A DNA stretch of 64,000 bases from Deltaproteobacteria bacterium (lineage in GTDB: Bacteria; Myxococcota_A; UBA9160; UBA6930), in contig JAJDAP010000107.1 in the NCBI GenBank assembly GCA_029261795.1, positions 1 to 64,000 of the forward strand. The letters are read 5' to 3'. The translations under genes and the position numbers were made by a program. The notes under the pieces were generated by a model that saw only the letters and a list, made by a program, of their open reading frames with translations, did not search any database and was not told the DNA's origin. Numbering within the stretch: the stretch's first letter is position 1; the number at the start of each line of letters is the position of its first letter. This document shows, one piece after another, positions 17,171-26,695 of the stretch.

Positions 17171-19635
17171 TCTCCGTCCCTTGGCGGCATGTCAGGGGCG
17201 GGCGGGAGACCCGCTGCAGGAAGGTCGGAGCTGCGAAGGTGCAGATCGCGCTGCGGGAACGGAATCTCGATGCCGGCTTCCGCCAGGCCCCGATTGATCG
17301 CAGTGTTGAGTTCGGACTCGACCACGTACCAGTCATCGAAGTTCGCGATCCAGAGCCGCAACTCGAAGTCGAGCGAGCTCTCGCCGTGCGTACGAAAGAG
17401 CGCCGCGGGCGCCGGATAGCGGAGCGCTCGCCCGCTGGCTTCGGCGACACTGAGCAGGATCCGGATCACCTCGTCGGGGTCGCTGCCGTACTTGACGCCG
17501 ATAGGAATGTCGACGCGCCGCGTCTTGTCGGAGAGGGTCCAGTTGATGACTCGTTGCGAGATCAGATCGGCATTCGGGACGATCACTTCAGACCCAGTGA
17601 ACGTGCGCACCGTGCTGGAACGGATCCCGATGCGCTTCACCTGTCCCATCAGGTCGCCCATGTCGATGGTGTCGCCCACCTGGATTGGCCGCTCGTAGAG
17701 GAGGATGATTCCGCTCACGAAGTTGTTGACGACGTTCTGGAGTCCGAAACCGATACCCACCCCGAATGCACCGGCGAGCAGCGTGAAGCGGCTGAAGTCG
17801 AGCCCCGCGGCCGCCATCGCCAGCAGGAAGCCGCCGAATAGAATCGCGTACTGAACCGTTGCGCTCACCGCATGGGGGATACCGCGGCCGGTGCGGACGC
17901 GGGGGAAGAAGTCCTCCATCAAGACGAAGCGAATGAATCGCGCCAGAAAGATCGCCACGGCGATGGTCAGCCCAAAACCGAGGACATCGCCTAATGAAAT
18001 GGAAACCGTCCCCATCGCGAGAGGTGAGGTCAGGGCGGAAGAGAGTCCACCGAGCACCGTATCCCTGACGGCGAAGGCCGCCAGACTCCAATAGAGCCAG
18101 AGCACGAACGCGGCCACTGAGAATGCCGACCGGACCCGTTTGACTGCCTGCACGCGGCGAACCCGCAGGAAATTGATCTGCTGGGCCCATGCCGTCTTGG
18201 TCGTGACATCGAGGACGACGCCGAAGACACGAGCCGCGCCGTAGAGCCCGACGGCGACATAGATGCTCGTGAGCAGTCCGTCGCCTAGCACGCCGGCCAG
18301 CGAAACGTAGCCGAGAAGGTTCGCGGCGAAGGCTGCAGTGAAGCCCACCAATCCGATTTGGACGACGCGTCCAGGCCAGCTGGGGAACCGCTCCGGGTCA
18401 GGAATTTTCGCCAGGCGTGCGGGGCGGAGTAGCGCGAGGCAGAAGATCACGGCGCCCAAGCACTCGAGCGCAAGCACGACTCGCGACTCCAAGGGCGCGC
18501 GCTCGAAGACGTCGCGGAGGCGATCCAGCAGGTAGAACCCGGCGAGCCCGTAGAGAATGGGACGGAAGCCCGGATGCATGAGCTTCGGCAGCAACCGGAG
18601 CATCGGGATGAGCAGCAACAGTCCGACGATGTCGAGGAGCGCCTCGGGCGCAAACGGAAAGAGCCAGAACACGCTGAGCAGCGAGGAGAGCAATGCAAGT
18701 GCGATCGGCCTGCGGAAGACCCTCGACGAGTCCTCGATCTCACCCCCCGCCGCACGCCTGCCAGCGACGCTGCGCTTCAGCCCAAGGGCCGCAAGCCACG
18801 CTGCCAGGAAGACGGCAGCAAATGCGACGAGGCGCCCACGGCGCTGGAGGAGGAAATCCTGGATCGTCGCCCAGCTCGCCTCGAAGGCCTCGATGATGCG
18901 CTCGCCGGTGGCTGTCTCGTCAGCGGCGAGTGCGGACCAGATGGGCACGTCGTCCGGCTCGAGCAGGCGGCTCCGAAGATTCACCCGAGCGGCCTGAACA
19001 GCTGCGAGGGTCTCGGCAATCAGCAGTTCCCGCTGTGAAATCCGATTCTGGAGCGCGAGAACTTCACTGCGCCGCTCGGACGCGGCCCTTCTGACAGTTT
19101 TGATGTCTGCAAGCGCGCGGCGCACCGCTTCCTGGACTTCGGGCGGCGCGGCCCCCGCCGCCGCACCCTCTAGCGTAGCCGTCCAGATCGACTGCGTGTC
19201 CCGCAGCTCCGAGACATCGGCTTCGAGGGAGGCAGCCCGCTTCGTGAGTGATCTGCGCCAGCCCGCGAGCTCGACTTCGAGACGCGACCATTCCCGTTCC
19301 AGTTCGCCCAACCTCGCGAGCGTCGGCGAGGTTGTCAGTGTGTCGATCGCATCGTCTCGCCGTTGTGCGAGCGTCTCTGCACGCACCTCGAGGGTGGCAG
19401 CGATTGCTTCGACCTCCTGGGCTGGCGCGAGTTTCTCGCGCATCTGTCGGAGTTCGCGCGCGAGCGAATCGCCGCGATCCGCGATATCGGGCGTCGCGAT
19501 GGGAATCGGTCGCGCGGGCAGTGCGATCGGCTCGAGACCCGCCTCCTCGGCGAACGACGGGACGGCATGGAGGGCCACCCCGAGTAGCAGGACGCTGTAC
19601 CAGCACCTACGCGAGCGCTGCGTGGGACCCCTCAC
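17167..19635 (-). CDS. Large MscS-family mechanosensitive channel with periplasmic coiled coil
   Basis: An 822-residue protein: signal peptide (SVLLLGVALHAVPSFA), a long periplasmic coiled-coil region to about residue 290, some ten membrane helices, then the MscS pore and vestibule (VGIGFGLQNVVNNFVSGIILLYERPIQVGD). The layout resembles MscK/YbdG-type long channels that open on membrane tension and protect from osmotic downshock. The GTG at 19635 overlaps the stop of the PP2C gene as GTGA, so the pair is translationally coupled. An upstream open frame exists but runs through the PP2C gene. One of three MscS homologues in the window. Confidence 0.92.
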   Translation of the reverse strand: MRGPTQRSRRCWYSVLLLGVALHAVPSFAEEAGLEPIALPARPIPIATPDIADRGDSLARELRQMREKLAPAQEVEAIAATLEVRAETLAQRRDDAIDTLTTSPTLARLGELEREWSRLEVELAGWRRSLTKRAASLEADVSELRDTQSIWTATLEGAAAGAAPPEVQEAVRRALADIKTVRRAASERRSEVLALQNRISQRELLIAETLAAVQAARVNLRSRLLEPDDVPIWSALAADETATGERIIEAFEASWATIQDFLLQRRGRLVAFAAVFLAAWLAALGLKRSVAGRRAAGGEIEDSSRVFRRPIALALLSSLLSVFWLFPFAPEALLDIVGLLLLIPMLRLLPKLMHPGFRPILYGLAGFYLLDRLRDVFERAPLESRVVLALECLGAVIFCLALLRPARLAKIPDPERFPSWPGRVVQIGLVGFTAAFAANLLGYVSLAGVLGDGLLTSIYVAVGLYGAARVFGVVLDVTTKTAWAQQINFLRVRRVQAVKRVRSAFSVAAFVLWLYWSLAAFAVRDTVLGGLSSALTSPLAMGTVSISLGDVLGFGLTIAVAIFLARFIRFVLMEDFFPRVRTGRGIPHAVSATVQYAILFGGFLLAMAAAGLDFSRFTLLAGAFGVGIGFGLQNVVNNFVSGIILLYERPIQVGDTIDMGDLMGQVKRIGIRSSTVRTFTGSEVIVPNADLISQRVINWTLSDKTRRVDIPIGVKYGSDPDEVIRILLSVAEASGRALRYPAPAALFRTHGESSLDFELRLWIANFDDWYVVESELNTAINRGLAEAGIEIPFPQRDLHLRSSDLPAAGLPPAPDMPPRDGD

Positions 19636-20384
19636 CGATCGCCCCGTTCGAGCGTATGGCCGAAGGATGTACCCTTCGTCTCTTCCGAGATTTCGAGCCA
19701 CCCCCGTTCCCGTTCTCCTCGAACGCGCACGACCACGGCGGTGGCGTCGAGTGCGGGGTCGAGTCGACGTGCGGCGCTCACGATCCGGCTCGCCAGGATG
19801 CGTGGTGACAAGCTGGCCGCAGTCCTCGCAATGGTCGCATCGTCGACGGTCTGTTCTGCGCCGTCCGTACACAGGACGATTGTATCTCCCGGCACCAGTT
19901 CGACTGTAAACACGTCGAACTCCTCTGCCGTCTTGCCCACGTTCTCCAGGGCCTCGGTGAGCTCGTGATCGACGGTCAGCTGCCGCGATCGTGCGTTGCG
20001 GATCAAGTACGCGCGGCTGTCGCCGCGATGACCGATGATTCCTGTGTCGCGATGTGCCAGGAGCAGGGTGAGTGTCGTCGAGAGCCCGCGGAGCGCCGGG
20101 TCGGTCTGCTCCGCCGAGGTGAGCTCGCGGATCGCCATGCCCATGGCCTTCTCCACCACGAATCGCGCCACGCGGGCATGCCGGACGTCGAGTTCGTGCT
20201 CGGAATTCCGAACGGATGCAGCGACGGCATCCCGCGCGATCCGAGCCGCAAGCTCCCCGGCCGGGCTTTCACTGGCGCCATCGCAGACGACGTAGAGACC
20301 GAGGCCCTCTTCGACGAGGAAGGCGTCCTCGTTGTGGAATCCGTCCCCACCCGCACTGGACGCACCGGAACCTTCCGTGCTCAT
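19632..20384 (-). CDS. PP2C-family protein phosphatase
   Basis: A 250-residue soluble phosphatase with the full set of metal-site motifs: HNEDAF near residue 17, VVCDGASES, GHRGDSRAYLI, LCTDGAEQ and LDATAVVV near the C-terminus. PP2C enzymes remove phosphate from Ser/Thr using two Mn2+ or Mg2+ ions. No Ser/Thr kinase is encoded nearby. The gene is coupled by GTGA overlap to the large MscS channel, an unusual pairing that suggests phosphorylation-based control of the channel or of the divergent ATP-grasp/DUF1704 pair (inference). GTG/ATG start at 20384 gives the normal N-terminus. Confidence 0.92.
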   Translation of the reverse strand: MSTEGSGASSAGGDGFHNEDAFLVEEGLGLYVVCDGASESPAGELAARIARDAVAASVRNSEHELDVRHARVARFVVEKAMGMAIRELTSAEQTDPALRGLSTTLTLLLAHRDTGIIGHRGDSRAYLIRNARSRQLTVDHELTEALENVGKTAEEFDVFTVELVPGDTIVLCTDGAEQTVDDATIARTAASLSPRILASRIVSAARRLDPALDATAVVVRVRGERERGWLEISEETKGTSFGHTLERGDR

Positions 20385-20515
20385 CCGCTACTCCGCGCAG
20401 GGCCTTCGGGTGTTGGCCGTTGCAACGAGGCGTCTCGACCCTTCTGGGACGCCGCAGCGAAACTCGCTGCGGTACCAGGCGAGAACTCTATCCTCTGTTC
20501 GATGGTCTCGAACCA

Positions 20516-21349
20516 ATGGCGGTAAGTCTACTGGTGGCCTCGGTTGCCGGCGACAAGTCGGCGGGGCTTCTGGCGGCAGCCGGTCGCGCGAGGGATCTCT
20601 CCGTCACGGAGCTGTCGTACGACGTGGCGGCTTCCCAACCGATCGGTCCCGCCTGGATCGCGGCCGGCACACGAGCCATCCTGCGCGACCCCTGGCGAAA
20701 GGGTGCTCGTCACCAGGAAACCCAGCAGCGGCTGCTCGCGGCTCTGTCGCCCGCCTCTGTCCTCGATGCGCGGACACTGCGCCAACTTCCCGATCATGAG
20801 GACAAGGGTTTCCAGTTCAACGCGCTGGAGGGCAAGGTGCCGACGTTGGCGTCCTGGCCTGCGACGTTGGACCACGAGGGTCGGTATCCGGTCGTCCTGA
20901 AGCGACGGATCGCGAGCGGTGGAAGAGGCACGTTCCTGGTGCGCTCCTCCGACGAACTCCAAGCCCGACTTCGAAGCGAAACGGCAGAGGATTGCATCCT
21001 CCAGGAGTACGCGGAACTCGACGCCGACTACCGGATCCTGATCCTCGGTTCCCGAGTGGTCGCGACCGTCTCGCGGCGGATACGCGTACACGAAGAAACG
21101 GATGGCGTGCGGCTCGCGGTCAAGGTCGACTCGCCGGTGGCGCTCTCACCCGAGATCATTCGCGACGCCATCCGAGCAGCCGAAATCTTCCGGTGCGATT
21201 TCTGCGGCATCGACATCGTCGAATCGCGCGGACGCCACTTCGTGATCGAGTGCAACGTGTCGCCGCAATTTCGCAGCACACAGGAACTCGTCGGGCAGGA
21301 CATCGCGGGCGATGTCGTCGACTTCGTGTTCGCCAAGAGCGCGGAATGA
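20516..21349 (+). CDS. ATP-grasp ligase paired with a DUF1704 peptidase
   Basis: A 277-residue ATP-grasp protein related to RimK but clearly diverged from the two RCK_C-bearing copies. The ATP-binding loop is YPVVLKRRIASGGRGTFLV; the metal site is VIECNVSPQF. It would join a carboxylate to an amine using ATP. Substrates unknown. The ATG at 20516 is the best start, in a region divergent from the PP2C gene. The stop overlaps the start of the DUF1704 gene as ATGA. Ligase plus DUF1704 peptidase pairs have been described from comparative genomics as peptide-modifying neighbourhoods; activity remains to be shown. Confidence 0.88.
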   Translation: MAVSLLVASVAGDKSAGLLAAAGRARDLSVTELSYDVAASQPIGPAWIAAGTRAILRDPWRKGARHQETQQRLLAALSPASVLDARTLRQLPDHEDKGFQFNALEGKVPTLASWPATLDHEGRYPVVLKRRIASGGRGTFLVRSSDELQARLRSETAEDCILQEYAELDADYRILILGSRVVATVSRRIRVHEETDGVRLAVKVDSPVALSPEIIRDAIRAAEIFRCDFCGIDIVESRGRHFVIECNVSPQFRSTQELVGQDIAGDVVDFVFAKSAE

Positions 21350-22512
21350 TCGACCTTCCGGCCATCGTTCGAAAGGTCGACGCCGAGCTGGTGCGGCTGG
21401 ATCGCTCGATCGGCTTTCTCCGACTCGTCACGCCGACGAATACCGAGCAAGCGTGGAGCGACTTCGAACGATCGACCTTCGCCCGCGAACCGCGGTTCGT
21501 CGTGCCACCGCTAGACATCGAGCCCGCCCAAGTGATCGAGACGCTGGAGGCGATTCCCGTTTCCGCGGTCGAGCACCCCAGCCTCCGGCGGGTCTTCGAA
21601 GAGCACCGCGACCAGTCGCATCGCAAACTTCGCATGCTCGAAGCGCGGCACACACCCGGATTCCTGGAGGGAAGCATCGAGGTGTTCGGTGGCGCCGATT
21701 CGTCACTGCTCCGCACCGCCGAAGACGTGCTCGAACGCGTTCCGCCGCGATCCGACACTCTGCCAGACGACCTCGTGACTGCCGATGCATTCGCGAAGAT
21801 CGCAGAGCAGGAGTTGGCGTACTACCGGGCGCACTGTCCCGAATTCCGTTCTGGTGTCGACATCGACCCGAACGGTTCAGGACTGCTGGTCTCGCACGGG
21901 CGCCTCCGGATCGGGGCGGCCGCGCGGATTCCGAGACGCCGATGCGAAGCGCTCCTCGCCCACGAGATCGGCACGCACATCCTCACCTATGTCAACGGCA
22001 GCGTGCAGCCGATCCAGTTGTTGTCGTCGGGGCTTGCTGGCTACGACGAACTCCAGGAGGGCCTGGCGTCCTTCGCGGAGTTCCTGGTCGGCGGGCTCGA
22101 AGCGGAGCGCGTCCGACAACTCGCCGCGCGGGTGGTGGCGGTTCACCAGATGATCGACGGCGCCGGTTTTGTCGACATCTTTCGAACCCTTCACGAAGTG
22201 CTCGCGTTTCCGCCGCATGCCGCCTTCCTCATCTCGATGCGGGTCCTTCGAGGCGGAGGCCTGACCAAGGATGCCGTCTACCTCCGCGGGCTATCGGAGC
22301 TGCTGGGCTACCTGCGCGAAGGCGGCGACTTCGAGGTTTTGCTCCTCGGGAAGTACGGCCTCGCTCACCTTCCGTCGGTTCACCAACTGCGCGAGGAAGG
22401 GGTGCTCCGCGGAGCGGTCGTGCGGCCCCGCCATCTCGCCGACGACACGCGCCTTGCCCGTCTCGCGCACGCCAGATCTGGCGCGTCGGTCGTGGACCTC
22501 GTGCCTTCATGA
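21346..22512 (+). CDS. DUF1704 (QEGLA-motif) zinc peptidase-like protein
   Basis: A 388-residue protein with the zinc motif HEIGTH at residues 206-211 and the family signature QEGLA at 237-241, where Glu238 is the probable third ligand. The family is often labelled flavohemoglobin expression-modulating protein. Eukaryotic relatives (MATCAP) are carboxypeptidases that remove the C-terminal tyrosine from tubulin, so a carboxypeptidase role is likely. It is coupled by ATGA overlap to the ATP-grasp ligase before it, giving a write-and-erase pair for C-terminal modification (inference). No signal peptide: cytosolic. Confidence 0.9.
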   Translation: MIDLPAIVRKVDAELVRLDRSIGFLRLVTPTNTEQAWSDFERSTFAREPRFVVPPLDIEPAQVIETLEAIPVSAVEHPSLRRVFEEHRDQSHRKLRMLEARHTPGFLEGSIEVFGGADSSLLRTAEDVLERVPPRSDTLPDDLVTADAFAKIAEQELAYYRAHCPEFRSGVDIDPNGSGLLVSHGRLRIGAAARIPRRRCEALLAHEIGTHILTYVNGSVQPIQLLSSGLAGYDELQEGLASFAEFLVGGLEAERVRQLAARVVAVHQMIDGAGFVDIFRTLHEVLAFPPHAAFLISMRVLRGGGLTKDAVYLRGLSELLGYLREGGDFEVLLLGKYGLAHLPSVHQLREEGVLRGAVVRPRHLADDTRLARLAHARSGASVVDLVPS

Positions 22513-22724
22513 TCCGCCAGGGTTAAGACGTGCGCAGTGGCCTCCGCGGCGCGCACCAGGATCCACAACTGAGGGTCGCGCCGACGGCGGGCGTAGGTCG
22601 TGCTTGGTCACGCATATCTCGTTCCGGCGGACTTCCTAGACCGCCGAACTCCCCCCGCACTCCCCACAGTGACGCTGCTGCCGAGTTCGTTGAGTCCGGA
22701 AGTACGCAGACTCATATGGGAAGT

Positions 22725-22769
22725 TGGCACGCCGGGAGGGATTCGAACCCCCGACCCTCAGGTTCGAAG
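22725..22769 (-). repeat. tRNA 3'-half repeat, copy 3
   Basis: Minus strand reads CTTCGAA (anticodon loop), CCTGA, GGGTC, a T-arm with loop TTCGAAT and acceptor strand CCGGCGT with G and CCA. The spacing is that of a normal tRNA with a 5-base variable region. The 5' half, including the TCAGG that should precede the anticodon loop, is absent. Direct repeat B follows. Confidence 0.8.
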
Positions 22770-22914
22770 CCTTCGACCGGAAAATTCCGCTGACGTCCGT
22801 GGACGTATATCGTCGTTCGCGGACGAGGGGTTACGGGACGGTCCGGATTCCGCGGACGTACGTGGACATCCGTCAAAGTTCGTCCTCATTGCTACAACTC
22901 TGCTACACGGCGGG
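22770..22914. repeat. Direct repeat B, copy 2
   Basis: Partner of 3101-3245. Similarity begins exactly where the tRNA-like sequence stops and ends at TGCTACACGGCGGG. The pair brackets the whole 3.2-22.7 kb stress block. Confidence 0.7.
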
Positions 22915-23029
22915 GGTGCGGACCTGGTCGTCGCGGAGGGAGCAGTCGATCGGGCGACGATTCGCCGTTCCCGGAAACGAGTTCCGACGACTGCATAGCC
23001 CTCGGAGTCTGATGGTGGCGGCCAACCGC

Positions 23030-23240
23030 TACATCGATGCGGCTCCACGGCCTACGTCGCTCGTTCGGCTCAGTCGGCGTACCCGACCGGATTAGAGAGC
23101 AAGGCAGGTCTGTAGGGGAAGCGGCCGAGGCGGCGGGCATGAGCCGTCGGACCGAGTACGAGTGGCTTGCTCGCAACCGGGGCGAGAGCGGATCCGATTA
23201 CCGCGCCCGATTCGCGTGCCGCGGGTCCGGCAGCCCGAAC
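23030..23240 (+). pseudogene. IS481-type transposase N-terminal fragment
   Basis: The translated piece QGRSVGEAAEAAGMSRRTEYEWLARNRGE matches the helix-turn-helix start of IS481-family transposases. The residues before it (about 23030-23095) are in a different frame and no catalytic domain follows. It is a decayed remnant next to a tRNA repeat, and overlaps the 3' end of the neighbouring minus-strand gene. Confidence 0.6.
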
Positions 23241-25975
23241 GTCTGTTCAAACCATCGCCATCGCCCATCCGCGGCTCTGTGAGCGGCGGACACCTGGACC
23301 AGCTCGCGCGCAATCTTGCTCGCAGCCGGAATGTCCCCTGCTGAGCAAAGCGAGTAGAGCTCCAGGGACAGGAGGCGAAGGAGTTGGTCATCTCCCGCGA
23401 GATCACGCACCCGCGCGAAGGTCATGGCCGCATCCCTCGGACGACGCGCGGCCAATGCGCCGATTGCCCGAGCGTCGAGCGCGGCAGCGCTCTGAAGCGA
23501 AGGATGGCGATCGAGGATGCGTTGCTCCTCGACACTGCTCCCAAGCATCCAGAGCGGCAACGTCTCCAGCGACGTTCGCGTGAGGACGTCGTGGATGTCG
23601 GGATAGCCGGGCGTGTCGCCCCAGTCATCCGCCAGGAGTGCGTTGGTCCACCGCTGCCAACGGAAGGACGCAAGGGTCCGCTCGCGCAAGGCGGGCGGGA
23701 ACACGCGACGGATAAAGTCGCTCCGTTCGAAGGTGCGTCGCGCCCGGGCAGGATCCATCAAGGCTCGGTAGCCCGGCACGTGTTGGGCTGCCGTACCGAC
23801 GACGGGACGATCCGAGAGACGCAGCGGGAAGTCGTCGAGCAGCGGGGGAGTTCCTGCAACGTATGCAGCGATCTCTTCGCGGTCCGCCAGGAACGTGGAT
23901 CCGAGCTGCTCCGGCCGCTCGAGCCCCACTGCCTTCAGCTCCGCAGCCAGCCGCGAGTCGGTCCATTGTCGTCGGAAATGCGCCGCCTCGACTGGTTCCA
24001 TGCCGCTTCGGCTGCCCATCATCATCCAGTCGAGCGCGGCGCCGCTCCACAGCGTGCAGTCATCGAAGACACTGCAGAACGCCGCGAGGATTGCCTTTGC
24101 GTCCTCCTCGTGGAGGTCGTGGACAGGAAGCCAGTAGGTCGCGATGCCACTCTCCGTAAGCGTGTCGTGGACAAGTGTGAAGTGTTCTCGCGTGTAGAGG
24201 TTCACGACACCGTCCACCTTCGGGGGTGGAGGCTCGGCCGTGATGAGGTCATAACGCCGTCCGGCGGTCTGAAGGAAGAAGCGGCCGTCCTCGAGAAAGG
24301 TGTGCACTCGGGGATCGGTCAGCGGGTTGTCTTCTGGGTTCTCGAACACTCGTTCGCTTGTACGCACGATGTCCGGGGAGATGTCGACGACATCGATTCG
24401 CTCGAGTTCGCGCGTGTCGGCAAGGGCTCGGGCGGTCTGGCCCAGGCCGTAGCTGATCAGTAGTGCGTTGCGCGGCGCCGGGTGGATTGCGACTGGCAGG
24501 TAGACGAACGCCTTCATGTAGCGTCGCGACCCCGTCATGGTGCTCGACATCGTGTAGCCGTTGGTGAGCAGTCGCCAATGACGAGTCTCGCCGAACTGGC
24601 GGGTGCGAACGAATGCGATGGTCTCGAGTAAGCCCTCCTGCACATCGACAAGCTCGCTGTTGCCGTCGAGGAAGGCGCCCACTCGGTACGGCACGATGGT
24701 GCTGTGCATCGCACCGGTGGGGAAGAGCGCGAACGCCGCTCCGGACGCTGCGAATCCGATCGCCGCTGACCGAAATCGCTCGCGGGGGGAGGTGCTGATG
24801 AGGATCGCGAGGATCCAGTAGCTGGCTGCCAAGAGGGCGAGCGACCGCTCGACGCCGAGGAGGGGTAGCAGGAGCACGCCGCCAAGCACCGAACCGACCG
24901 CGGCTCCTAGCGTGTTTGCCAGTGTGACCCACCCGACGGTTCGCGCCTGACCACCGAGCTCCGCCCGGGCCCCGGTTGCAAGCGTTGGCAACAACGCTCC
25001 AGATGCGACCGCGGTCGGGAACATGATCGGAGCGGCGAGGAGGGCCAGCGCTGCACCGTCTACGATGGTTCCCGGGCTCGAGGTCGAAAGCCCCGCGGAA
25101 CTCTCGAACCAGGAGACGAAGCCCGTGTAGCTCGCTAGAACGAGCACGCCGGCGCCGAGTGCCAGGAATGGAGCGAGGGAAGCAGCCCGTTCCTCGTGTG
25201 TGAGCCACCTTCCGATCAGCAGGCCGCCAAGGGAAATACCAGCCAGCACGACCGCGAGCATCGTCGCGAAGAGGAAGCTCGTTCCATAGACAAAGAGCCA
25301 GAGGAAACGGAACCAGACGATCTCGAGCGCCAGGAAGATTGCGCCCGCGATGAACGCAGCAGTGAGCCACTGACGGGCGTTGTGGAGAGCGGGCTGACAG
25401 CTCGGTTCGTCTGGTTCCGCCGCTTCCGGATCTTCGAGCGGGAGGACGTGCGAGAGCAAGAGTGCTGCCAGCGCGGCTAGGCCGTTCAGAGCTGCGGCCG
25501 CGAACGCGGTACCTCGGAGCCCGAAGGCTTCGACCAGGAGCGCCTCGCCCAGCAGCGCGCCGCCGACCGCACCGAGCGTGTTCCACCCGTAGGCCATGCC
25601 CACCGCAGGTCCGAAGCGGTGCCGCGCTCGCGCGAGCGCTCTGACCAGTATCGGCAATGTGGCGCCCATCCCCATCGCAGGCAGCACCATCCAGCCGAAA
25701 GCGATGGCGAAGCGTGCACCTTGGAGAGCCCATGGTGTGGGGCGAAGCTCTTGGAAGAGGGACGCAAGCGCCGTTCCCGAAAGTGGCAGCAGAACCACGG
25801 CCGCGGCCGCGGCGAGGCCGATGCAGACTTCGAGAAGTGCGTACAGGCGTAGTGGATTGGTGCTCCTGTCCCCGAACCTCGCGGCAAGGCCGTTGCCGAG
25901 CGCCATCCCCGTCATGAAAGCAGAGAGCACGATGGTGCTCGCCCACAGGCCGTTGCCGAGCGAGAGCCCGGCCAC
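23198..25975 (-). CDS. Fused MFS-like / spermidine synthase-like membrane protein
   Basis: At least 925 residues: about 12 membrane helices, then a spermidine synthase-like Rossmann domain (LLISYGLGQTARAL, VDISPDIV, FLEDGRFFLQ) with EPPPP replacing the usual catalytic acidic residues, then a helical tail. Fusions of this kind are common in bacteria; true polyamine synthesis has rarely been shown. The first helix of the family (ASGAAALLFETLWYRVAG) is encoded upstream of the GTG at 25975, but no ATG, GTG or TTG in frame precedes it. Either a rare start codon near 26050 or a small frame error is likely. Neighbour at 26097 is a lipoprotein gene in the same direction. Confidence 0.82.
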   Translation of the reverse strand: MAGLSLGNGLWASTIVLSAFMTGMALGNGLAARFGDRSTNPLRLYALLEVCIGLAAAAAVVLLPLSGTALASLFQELRPTPWALQGARFAIAFGWMVLPAMGMGATLPILVRALARARHRFGPAVGMAYGWNTLGAVGGALLGEALLVEAFGLRGTAFAAAALNGLAALAALLLSHVLPLEDPEAAEPDEPSCQPALHNARQWLTAAFIAGAIFLALEIVWFRFLWLFVYGTSFLFATMLAVVLAGISLGGLLIGRWLTHEERAASLAPFLALGAGVLVLASYTGFVSWFESSAGLSTSSPGTIVDGAALALLAAPIMFPTAVASGALLPTLATGARAELGGQARTVGWVTLANTLGAAVGSVLGGVLLLPLLGVERSLALLAASYWILAILISTSPRERFRSAAIGFAASGAAFALFPTGAMHSTIVPYRVGAFLDGNSELVDVQEGLLETIAFVRTRQFGETRHWRLLTNGYTMSSTMTGSRRYMKAFVYLPVAIHPAPRNALLISYGLGQTARALADTRELERIDVVDISPDIVRTSERVFENPEDNPLTDPRVHTFLEDGRFFLQTAGRRYDLITAEPPPPKVDGVVNLYTREHFTLVHDTLTESGIATYWLPVHDLHEEDAKAILAAFCSVFDDCTLWSGAALDWMMMGSRSGMEPVEAAHFRRQWTDSRLAAELKAVGLERPEQLGSTFLADREEIAAYVAGTPPLLDDFPLRLSDRPVVGTAAQHVPGYRALMDPARARRTFERSDFIRRVFPPALRERTLASFRWQRWTNALLADDWGDTPGYPDIHDVLTRTSLETLPLWMLGSSVEEQRILDRHPSLQSAAALDARAIGALAARRPRDAAMTFARVRDLAGDDQLLRLLSLELYSLCSAGDIPAASKIARELVQVSAAHRAADGRWRWFEQTFGLPDPRHANRAR

Positions 25976-26096
25976 TCGATACCAGAGCGTCTCGAATAGC
26001 AGTGCGGCCGCACCCGATGCGACCGCAACCCCGCAGATGGCGGGCGTACGCCACCTCGAAGCTCGTGTATGAGAATCGGAGCTAGGAGTAATCTGT

Positions 26097-26624
26097 CTAC
26101 TCCGCCGTTTCTGAACGGTGAAGTGGCCCGCAGAAGGCGAGCATTACGCCTTCGTCCCCGCGCCCTCCGCAGACTTCGATCTCGTCGGGGGAGTTGATGT
26201 ACATGATCCCGCGGCCAGCGCGCGTGACGTAGACCGCCATTTCACCGCTCGAGTGGATCGCGCCGAAGATCTCTTGAGCGGGCGCGTTCTCGGTGCCGGC
26301 TGCCGAACTCCGGATCGTGCCGTAGAACACCCTCTTGTCCTGAATCTCGACGTCAATAACAAGGCGCAGATAGTCGATGTCAGCGCCTTCGGATTGTCCG
26401 AGCCCAAGCGGTCCGATGCCTTGGTAGATGGAGCGGAGGCGGGCAGTCCATTGGCCCGTGAGGTCGGGGATCCCAGATGCTTCCTCGAAGTCGTCGTCGA
26501 TGTCTGCGACGGCGAGAGAGGCTGGCGATGCCTCACTCACCGGAGCGAGCTGTGGCGTCTGGCAGGCAGCGGCAAACGGTAGTGACGCGATTAGGACGAG
26601 GATCCGGAAAAGCGGACTGGACAT
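26097..26624 (-). CDS. Putative lipoprotein of unknown function
   Basis: A 175-residue protein with a signal peptide (ILVLIASLPFAAAC) and a Cys that fits a lipobox. The mature part contains DLTGQWTARLRSIYQG and a beta-rich C-terminal half, similar in feel to small lipocalin-like exported proteins, but no family is recognised. The ATG at 26624 has GGGAGC upstream; open frame continues further but the signal peptide favours this start. Likely co-transcribed with the fused spermidine synthase-like gene downstream. Confidence 0.72.
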   Translation of the reverse strand: MSSPLFRILVLIASLPFAAACQTPQLAPVSEASPASLAVADIDDDFEEASGIPDLTGQWTARLRSIYQGIGPLGLGQSEGADIDYLRLVIDVEIQDKRVFYGTIRSSAAGTENAPAQEIFGAIHSSGEMAVYVTRAGRGIMYINSPDEIEVCGGRGDEGVMLAFCGPLHRSETAE

Positions 26625-26695
26625 GAACGCTCCCTTCGTGACCGAGCGTGCGCGGATCGGTGGAGTCTGTTTTTGACGGTGTGCTTTCTTCGATG

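Larger units (their letters stand above)
22513..23040. other. Intergenic region with tRNA repeat and repeat B
   Basis: Non-coding apart from the repeat features listed separately. Apparent small frames here with GFEPPT or GRDSNPRP peptides are antisense reads of the tRNA 3' half and are not genes. Confidence 0.6.

Noticed and set aside
18557-19038. Long plus-strand frames opposite the large MscS gene
   Set aside because: They are shadows of the minus-strand gene in GC-rich DNA; composition and lack of motifs argue against coding.
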